Shown piece by piece: positions 58,514 through 64,000 of a stretch of 64,000 nucleotides of DNA. The DNA is taken from NCBI GenBank assembly GCA_016711215.1, contig JADJTL010000001.1:616001-680000 (forward strand), read 5' to 3'. The notes beneath the pieces are model-generated. The model worked only from the letters and a program-made list of their open reading frames with translations. It was not told the origin of the DNA and did no database searches. This stretch comes from Pseudomonadota bacterium. GTDB lineage: Bacteria; Myxococcota_A; Polyangia; GCA-2747355. Position 1 is the first letter of the stretch, and each line of letters begins with the position of its first letter. The translations under genes and the position numbers were made by a program.

Positions 58514-61192
58514 CTAGGGTAGGTAGGTCGCGGCGTCGGGCTGGGTGGCGTCGATTCCCAGCTTGGCGACGGCCTCCGCCACTCGCTGGTTGTCGATTGT
58601 GCCGCCTTCGGCCAGGCGCTTGAGCGCGGCGAGCGCCGTGTATTCGGCATCGATGCCGAAGTAGCGCCGCAAGGCGGGACGCGTGTCCGAGCGGCCAAAG
58701 CCGTCGGTGCCGAGCGTGAACAAGCCACCGGGAATCCAGCGGCTGACCAGGTCCGGCAGCGCGCGCACGTAGTCGCTGACCGCGATCACCGGGCCCTCAC
58801 TGCCTTGCAGCGTCCGCGTGATCAGCGGCACGCGCGGTGCCTCGAGCGGGTGGAGCAGGTTATGACGCTCGCAGGCCAGCGCCTCGCGCTGCAGGTTGAC
58901 GTAGCTCGTGACGCTCCAGACATCGGCGACGACGCCGAACTGCTCGGACAAGAGCTCTTGGGCGCGCAGCGCCTCGCAGAGGATTGATCCGCTGCCGAGC
59001 AGCTGCACGCGCGGCCCCTCGCCGCTGCCGCGCCGGTAGCAATAGATGCCGTCGATGATGCCCTGCGTCACCCCTTCGGGCATCGGCGGCATCGGGTAGC
59101 CTTCGTTCTGCAGCGTCAGGTAGAAGATCACCCGCTCTTCTTGCTCGAGCATGCGCTTGAGCCCGTGTTGCAGCAGCACGGCGACCTCGTAGGCCCAGGC
59201 CGGGTCGTAGTGCACGACGTGCGGGTAGGCGGCAGCCATCAGCGGGCTATGGCCGTCACAATGCTGCAGACCCTCGCCGCGCAGCGTCGTGCGGCCGGCG
59301 GTGGCGCCGAGCAGAAAGCCGCGGCAGCGCTGGTCCCCGGCGGCCCAAATCTGGTCGCCGACGCGTTGAAAGCCGAACATGCTGTAATAGATGTAGAAGG
59401 GTAGCAGCGGCTTGTCGAAGGTGGCGTAGGCGCTGCCCGCGGCGATGAAGCTCGCCATCGAGCCGGCCTCGCAGATGCCCTCCTCGAGCATCTGACCATC
59501 CTTGGCCTCGCGGTAGCTCATCAGCATATGCGCGTCTACAGGCTCGTAGAGCTGGCCGACGGAGGAGTAGATGCCGTACTGGCGGAAGAGCGCGTCCATG
59601 CCAAAGGTGCGCGCCTCGTCGGGGACGATCGGCACGATCCACGGTCCGAGCTCGCGATGGGCGAGGAGCTGGCCCAGCATCCGAGCGAAGGCCGCCGTCG
59701 TCGAGACGTCCTGGTCGCCGCTGCCCTTGAGGTAGCGCTCGAAGAAGCCGACCTCCGGCACGCTGCGCCGCAGGGCGACCTGCTTGCGCGCGGGAAGAAA
59801 GCCGCCCAGCGCCTGGCGCCGCTCCATCAGGTACTCGAACTCCTCGCTCTTCTTGGGGAAGCGGATGAAGGGCGGGTCGAGGAGCTGGCTGTCGCTGATG
59901 TCGAGGTTGAGCAGGTCGCGGAAGACGGCGAGCTCCTTGATCGTCATCTTCTTCTGCTGGTGGGTGACGTTGCGACCCTCGATCCCTTGGCCGAGGGTCC
60001 AGCCCTTGACGGTCTTGGCGAGGATCACAGTCGGCCGCTCGGTCTCGCCGGCCGCTGCATGGTAGGCGGCGTAGACCTTGCGGAGATCCTGGCCGCCGCG
60101 GCGCAGGCGCGCCAGCTCCGCATCGGTGCGGTCGGCGACGAGCGCCTGCAAACGTGGATCGGGGCCGAAGAATTGCTCGCGGATGTAGGCGCCGCTCTCG
60201 ACCGAGTACTTCTGGTACTGGCCGTCCACGGTCTGGCCCATCCGGTCGGCGAGCACGCCCTCATGGTCGGCGGCGAGCAGCTTGTCCCACTCGCGGCCCC
60301 AGATCGCCTTGATCACGCGCCAGCCAGAGCCGTTGAAGACGGCCTCGAGCTCTTGAATGATCTTGCCGTTGCCGCGCACGGGTCCGTCGAGCCGCTGCAG
60401 GTTGCAGTTGATCACGAAGACCAGGTTGCTCAGCTTTTCACGCGACGCCAGGTGCAGCGCGCCGAGCGTCTCCGGCTCGTCGCATTCACCATCGCCGACG
60501 AAGCACCAAACCCGGGACTTGCTGCTGTCGGCCAACCCGCGGTGGTGCAGGTAGCGGTTGAAGCGTGCCTGGTAAATCGCCGACAGGGGTCCGAGGCCCA
60601 TCGAGACGGTGGGAAACTGCCAGAAGTCCGGCATCAGCGTCGGGTGGGGGTAGCTCGAGAGCCCGCCGCCAGCGACCTCGCGCCGGAACTTGCGCAGGTG
60701 GTCCTCGGTCAGCCGGCGCTCGAGGAAGGCTCGGGCGTAGATGCCGGGCGAGGCATGACCCTGGAAATACACCATGTCGCCGGGGCCATCGTCGGCGCCG
60801 CGGAAGAAGTGATTGAAGCCGACCTCGTAGAGCGTCGCCGCCGAGGCGTAGGTCGAGAGGTGCCCGCCGAGGCCGTCGCGCTCGTTGGCGTGCAGCACCA
60901 TCGCCACCGCATTCCAGCGGATGTAGCGGCGAATGCGCCGCTCGATCGCCTCATCGCCGGGGTAGGCCGGCTCCGCCGCCGCCGGGATCGTGTTGAGGTA
61001 GGGGGTCTGGACCAACGCCGGCAGCGGAATCTCGCCGTCCTGCGCCTGGCGCAAGAGCCGCGTGAGGATGAAGCGCGCGCGCTCGTGGCCATGCTGCTGC
61101 ACCATCGCATCGAACGAGGTCAGCCACTCCTGGGTCTCGATCGGATCGACATCGAGCGTCGCGTTGGTCGTCGCCAGCTCGTCCTTGATCAT
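58514..61192 (-). CDS. aceE: Pyruvate dehydrogenase E1, homodimeric type
   Basis: 892 residues from the ATG at 61192 (GGGAGG 8 nt upstream), the length of E. coli AceE. Motifs: IETQEWLTSFDAMVQQHGHERARFILTRLL, GHLSTYASAATLYEVGFNHFFRG, WCFVGDGECDEPETLGALHLASREKLSNLVFVINCNLQRLDGPVRGNGKIIQELE (ThDP site), KYLKGS-like KGWTLGQGIEGRNVTHQQKKMT, and IVPDEARTFGMDALFRQYGIYSSVGQLYEPVDA. Unlike pdhAB it is a single-chain E1 that normally needs its own E2 (AceF), which is not adjacent here. It has its own promoter and is transcribed toward the korAB-fdx genes. Confidence 0.96.
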   Translation of the reverse strand: MIKDELATTNATLDVDPIETQEWLTSFDAMVQQHGHERARFILTRLLRQAQDGEIPLPALVQTPYLNTIPAAAEPAYPGDEAIERRIRRYIRWNAVAMVLHANERDGLGGHLSTYASAATLYEVGFNHFFRGADDGPGDMVYFQGHASPGIYARAFLERRLTEDHLRKFRREVAGGGLSSYPHPTLMPDFWQFPTVSMGLGPLSAIYQARFNRYLHHRGLADSSKSRVWCFVGDGECDEPETLGALHLASREKLSNLVFVINCNLQRLDGPVRGNGKIIQELEAVFNGSGWRVIKAIWGREWDKLLAADHEGVLADRMGQTVDGQYQKYSVESGAYIREQFFGPDPRLQALVADRTDAELARLRRGGQDLRKVYAAYHAAAGETERPTVILAKTVKGWTLGQGIEGRNVTHQQKKMTIKELAVFRDLLNLDISDSQLLDPPFIRFPKKSEEFEYLMERRQALGGFLPARKQVALRRSVPEVGFFERYLKGSGDQDVSTTAAFARMLGQLLAHRELGPWIVPIVPDEARTFGMDALFRQYGIYSSVGQLYEPVDAHMLMSYREAKDGQMLEEGICEAGSMASFIAAGSAYATFDKPLLPFYIYYSMFGFQRVGDQIWAAGDQRCRGFLLGATAGRTTLRGEGLQHCDGHSPLMAAAYPHVVHYDPAWAYEVAVLLQHGLKRMLEQEERVIFYLTLQNEGYPMPPMPEGVTQGIIDGIYCYRRGSGEGPRVQLLGSGSILCEALRAQELLSEQFGVVADVWSVTSYVNLQREALACERHNLLHPLEAPRVPLITRTLQGSEGPVIAVSDYVRALPDLVSRWIPGGLFTLGTDGFGRSDTRPALRRYFGIDAEYTALAALKRLAEGGTIDNQRVAEAVAKLGIDATQPDAATYLP

Positions 61193-61261
61193 CAAGCTAT
61201 CCTCCCGCCCTTCGGCGCTCCGCCCGCGCGAAGGGTACCCGTCGCCTAAGTTGGGGCTCGG

Positions 61262-61289
61262 TATATACCCCGAGCGCGGGTGGCGACAA
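61262..61289 (-). promoter_or_regulatory. Promoter of aceE
   Basis: On the minus strand, TTGTCG (61289-61284), 16-bp spacer, TATATA (61267-61262), followed by a ~65-nt leader to the ATG at 61192. Confidence 0.6.
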
Positions 61290-61392
61290 GTCGGCGTCCG
61301 TGCCGCGTCCGTGCCGTCCGTGCTGCCCATGCTGTCCATGCCGGCGCGCGCGCTGCCTGCCCACGCGCCCGACACCCCGGGACCGCCTGGCC

Positions 61393-62043
61393 TCAGCGCG
61401 CGAGGGCGTGCAGGGCACGGGGCGCCAGCCGCGTGGCCTGCTCGGCGAGGATCTGGCTCAAGAGCGCGACGACGCGCCGCGGGTCGCGGGCCGCGCAGCG
61501 GCGCACCTCGTCGAACTCATGGCGCAGCAGCAGCGAGCCATCTGGGGCCTGAAGCGTCAGCGTTGCGGCGAGGTGGGCGTAGGTCTGATCCCCGCGGTCC
61601 AGCTCCTCGATCGCCTCGATCGTGCCGCCGAGCAGCGCGCTCGCCTGGGGCAGGTGCGCCTCGTCGTCGACGCGGGCGAAGCGGCCGGAGGCGCGCAGGT
61701 GGCGGATCAGCGCGCGCGTCGCGAGCTCAGCTGGATCGGCGGCCCAGCGGCGGTAGCCGTAGTAGCGCAGCTCGTGCTCCGATCCGCGGTAGACCAGTCG
61801 CTGCGACTCGTAGCCGGGAGCGACCTGCAGCGGCGCCACCGCCAGCGTTGGCCCCTTCCTCTGCGTCCGCTGCGAGCCGCTGAGCGTGGGGGCCGCGAGC
61901 ACGTAATAGTATTCGTTGGCTGGGGGCGTGCCCCAGCAGCCCGTCAGGCTCGCCGCGCCGAGGAGCAAGGCGAGCCGCGCGAGGCCGCGCGCGCCGGTTG
62001 CCCGCGCGCGGCGCGCGCCGGGGGTCGTTGCAGCGACGATCAT
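61393..62043 (-). CDS. ABC-type transport auxiliary lipoprotein (PqiC/ABC_trans_aux family)
   Basis: 216 residues. Basic N-terminus and signal ARLALLLGAASLTGC with lipobox. Mature sequence YYYVLAAPTLSGSQR, LAVAPLQVAPGYESQRLVYRGSEHELRYYGYRRWAADPAELATRALIRHLRASGRF, LLGGTIEAIEELDRGDQTYAHLAATLTLQ is characteristic of the PqiC/ABC_trans_aux family that accompanies MCE transporters. ATG overlaps the MCE gene stop by 4 bp. It likely helps form the periplasmic lipid path with the MCE ring. Confidence 0.85.
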   Translation of the reverse strand: MIVAATTPGARRARATGARGLARLALLLGAASLTGCWGTPPANEYYYVLAAPTLSGSQRTQRKGPTLAVAPLQVAPGYESQRLVYRGSEHELRYYGYRRWAADPAELATRALIRHLRASGRFARVDDEAHLPQASALLGGTIEAIEELDRGDQTYAHLAATLTLQAPDGSLLLRHEFDEVRRCAARDPRRVVALLSQILAEQATRLAPRALHALAR

Positions 62044-63071
62044 GGCAGTGATCTCTCCTTGACCGCCTCGCCGCGCAGCAGCAGCGAGGGTCGGTCCCGG
62101 ATCGCCTGCGCGAAGGCGCGGAGGTTGCCGGCGGCCCCCTGCAGCACGCTCAGCAGGCGCGCGAGCTGCGGATCGCTGCGGCGCAGCGTGCCCGTGAGTT
62201 GAATCCCCAGCTGCTGCAGGGTCAGCGCGGCATCGCGCAGCGCGTTGAGCGCCTGGCCCGTGCCCGGCTGCTCGATCCGCAGGCGCAGCGCCCGCGCGGC
62301 CAGGGCCACCTCGTCGAGCGCTGCTTGGGGTCGCGTGCGCTGCAGCGTCCGTTGCAGCGTCGCCATCGCCGCCGCGCCGTCCGCGACCATCGCTCGCAGG
62401 CCAGGTCGGAGCTCGCTCGCGAGCTGGTCGACGGCGCTGGCGGCGCGCGCCATCGCCGTCGCGCTGCGATCGAGGTTCGTCATTAGCCGTCCGACGCGCT
62501 CGCGCTCGAGCAAGGCGGCGAGGCCCTCCGCTGCCTGGTCGGCATGCCTCAGCAACGAGCCCAGACGCTCGCGGTTCGTGTCATCGGTGATGCGAATCAG
62601 GTTGTTGGCGACCTGCTCGATCTTCTGCGACACGTCGATCGCCCGGCCAGTGATCGTCTCGGTCAGTGAGCTGCCGGCGCGGATCTCCGAGCGCGGCCCG
62701 TTGGGATGCAGTCGCGGGGCCCGTCGCGAGCTGCCGCTCAGCTCGACGAAGCGCAGGCCCGTCAGCCCGATCGAGGCGACCACGGCGCGCGTGTCGGCCT
62801 TGATCGGGGTCCCCGGATCGAGCGCGAGCCGCACGCGCACGGTCTCGACGTCGTCGACCAGCACCCGCTCGACAGTGCCGACGCGCACCCCCTGCATGTT
62901 GACGGCGGCGCCGCTGGCCAGCCCACTGACCGACTCGTGGTAGCGCACGAAGTAGCGGTCGCGAGGATTCCAGAGCCGGAGCCCCGCCAGTGCGCCGACG
63001 GCGACGACGAAGAGCAGGGTGGCGAGCACGATGAACACGCCGAGCCGCACCTGCTGTGCGCGAGTAGCCAT
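62040..63071 (-). CDS. mlaD: MCE-domain protein (MlaD/PqiB-like) of a lipid transport system
   Basis: 343 residues from ATG 63071. N-terminal helix VRLGVFIVLATLLFVVAVGALAGLRLW, then an MCE domain: RYFVRYHESVSGLASGAAVNMQGVRVGTVERVLVDDVETVRVRLALDPGTPIKADTRAVVASIGLTGLRFVELSG. A long helical C-terminus (LASELRPGLRAMVADGAAAMATLQRTLQR, TLQQLGIQLTGTLRRSDPQLARLLSVL) resembles the helical extension of PqiB/YebT or the tail of Mce proteins. It should bridge an inner-membrane ABC permease and the outer membrane for phospholipid transport. Its frame happens to be continuous with the frameshifted upstream ATPase gene; the true start is the ATG overlapping that gene's stop (TGATG). Confidence 0.9.
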   Translation of the reverse strand: MATRAQQVRLGVFIVLATLLFVVAVGALAGLRLWNPRDRYFVRYHESVSGLASGAAVNMQGVRVGTVERVLVDDVETVRVRLALDPGTPIKADTRAVVASIGLTGLRFVELSGSSRRAPRLHPNGPRSEIRAGSSLTETITGRAIDVSQKIEQVANNLIRITDDTNRERLGSLLRHADQAAEGLAALLERERVGRLMTNLDRSATAMARAASAVDQLASELRPGLRAMVADGAAAMATLQRTLQRTRPQAALDEVALAARALRLRIEQPGTGQALNALRDAALTLQQLGIQLTGTLRRSDPQLARLLSVLQGAAGNLRAFAQAIRDRPSLLLRGEAVKERSLP

Positions 63072-63974
63072 CAGCGCTGGCCGCCGTGCTGCAGGGGGAG
63101 CGCTTCCCGCTCGGTATCCGCTTCCAGCGCGGCCAGCAAGCTCGGCCCGGTCGTCCGCTCGGCGGCGGTCGGGGCGCTGCGCTGGAAGAACTCGCGCACG
63201 CCCGGTTGAGCGCTCTGCTGCAGCTCGGCGACGCTGCCCTGCGCCAGCAGGTGGCCATCGCGCGCCAACATCACGACGTGGTCGGCGATCACGCCGATGC
63301 TGGCGAGCTCGTGCGTGACCACGACCATCGTCATGCCGAGCTGCCGCTGTAACCCGCGCAGGGTCGCGTCGAGCCCCGCCGCGACGACGGGGTCGAGGCC
63401 GGCCGAGGGCTCGTCGCAGACGAGCAGCGTCGGGTCCAGCGCCAATGCGCGACTGATCGCGGCGCGCTTCCGCATGCCGCCCAGAGCTGTGCCGGTAGCA
63501 AGTCTGCCGTCCCCTCAAGCCGACCAGGGCCAACTTCTGCTCGACGATGCGGCGAATCACGCCATCAGGCAAGTCCGTGTGCTCGCGCAGCGCCAGCGCG
63601 ACGTTGTCGCCGACGCTCAGCGATCCCAGCAGCGCGCCGCCCTGGAAGAGCATGCCGACGCGACGGAGCAGCGCAATGCGCTCGCGCTCGCCCAGGTGCA
63701 GCGGGTCGCGCCCCAGCACGCGCACCGTGCCGGCCATCGGCTTGAGGAGCCCGACCAGCGTCCGAATCACGGTGGACTTGCCGCAGCCGCTGCCGCCGAC
63801 GAGGCAGACGATGCGCCCGCGTGGCACCGTGAACGAGAGGTCGTGCACGACGAGCCGGTCGTCGTAGCCGGCGCTGAGGCCGCGCACCTCGACGGCAGGC
63901 GCGGCCTGGTCGAGAGCCGGCTCCGCCGGGCCTTCCTCCGCGCGTGGCAGAATGCCGGAGCGAGCCGCGATCAT
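63071..63974 (-). pseudogene. mlaF: MlaF-type ABC ATPase gene interrupted by two 1-bp frameshifts
   Basis: Three reading frames must be joined to recover the product. Frame 1 (63974 to ~63504): VEVRGLSAGYDDRLVVHDLSFTVPRGRIVCLVGGSGCGKSTVIRTLVGLLKP (Walker A), GMLFQGGALLGSLSVGDNVALALREH, LALVGLRGRQ. Frame 2 (~63503-63483): DLLPAQL, exactly the sequence expected before the signature. Frame 3 (from ~63482 to 63071): GGMRKRAAISRALALDPTLLVCDEPSAGLDPVV (Walker B), VVVTHELASIGVIADHVVML. Inserting one base near 63503 and one near 63482 restores LRGRQDLLPAQLSGGMRKRAA and a ~301-residue MlaF. Both lost bases lie within 22 bp at the ABC signature. It may be a genuine inactivation or a sequencing error. 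ATGA overlap with the preceding permease gene. Confidence 0.85.
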
Positions 63975-64000
63975 TTGAGCACGGTGGCGACGACAGCGAA
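63971..64000 (-). CDS. 3' end of upstream gene, probably the MlaE-type permease
   Basis: Only the last nine codons are in the window (FAVVATVLK, stop 63973-63971). The stop overlaps the ATPase ATG as ATGA. Its identity as the MCE-system permease is inferred from position (MlaE precedes MlaF in such operons) and from the hydrophobic tail; it could also be another protein. Confidence 0.45.
   Translation of the reverse strand, partial: FAVVATVLK

Noticed and set aside
62040..63974. A single 644-residue ABC ATPase-MCE fusion protein
   Set aside because: The middle of the apparent fusion is Arg-rich nonsense, while conserved ATPase sequence continues in another frame to 63071. The MCE gene has its own ATG overlapping the ATPase stop. 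The fusion is an effect of frameshifts.

Overview
The window is a very GC-rich, densely packed bacterial chromosome segment. Gene content points to Myxococcota or a related former deltaproteobacterial lineage: a Ser/Thr kinase, FHA-GGDEF proteins, a GYF/AgmX-like protein, lipoproteins with Asp/Ala-rich tails behind the lipobox, a FliA/WhiG-type sigma factor and TonB receptor genes. No rRNA or tRNA gene, CRISPR array, insertion sequence or prophage was recognised. Lineage is inferred from gene content only.

Layout. 1-6.6 kb: 3' part of a large DUF3131-like protein, an Uup-type ABC-F ATPase and a Tat-exported lipoprotein with a polysaccharide-lyase-like fold. 6.6-8.3 kb: a 600-bp gap followed by an unrecognised gene of visibly lower GC. 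8.3-13.4 kb: a membrane glycosyltransferase, a C-terminally anchored protein, a YciO/Sua5 protein, rlmE and an rplC gene lying outside any S10 operon behind a strong promoter. 13.4-20.6 kb (minus): a co-directional run of pilZ, sigma-28-type factor, an orphan type III secretion ring lipoprotein (SctJ), holB, ricT and metG. 22.5-28.1 kb (minus): an overlapping seven-gene operon of two lipoproteins, a TonB-dependent receptor, an ECF S-component, a methyltransferase, EcfT and EcfA, which looks like a complete two-membrane uptake route for an unknown ligand. 28.4-36 kb: a degenerate acyl-CoA ligase, a kinase fused to a PhnD-like sensor, a penicillin-binding protein, an FHA-GGDEF cyclase and a MATE exporter. 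36.2-42.3 kb: mutL-miaA-accA-rhomboid. 42.5-47.8 kb: envelope proteins. 47.9-61.2 kb: a 2-oxoacid decarboxylation district with pdhA-pdhB-pdhC-lpd-lplA (alpha2beta2 PDH plus lipoylation), korA-korB-ferredoxin, an FHA-GGDEF cyclase and, on the other strand, homodimeric aceE. 61.4-64 kb: an MCE (Mla/Pqi-like) lipid transport operon whose ATPase gene carries two frameshifts.

Three themes deserve attention. (i) The TonB-ECF-methyltransferase operon is the best candidate for an undescribed system; its S-component/methyltransferase junction is a tandemly repeated 14-bp unit forming two five-codon mini-cistrons linked by ATGA overlaps. (ii) Short tandem repeats are scattered through the window, each locus with its own sequence; those inside proteins have unit lengths divisible by three, those between genes often do not. 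(iii) Several genes lacking a Shine-Dalgarno sequence have a -10 box 8-9 nt upstream of the start codon, suggesting leaderless mRNAs, while most others have strong Shine-Dalgarno sites, often with TTG or GTG starts.
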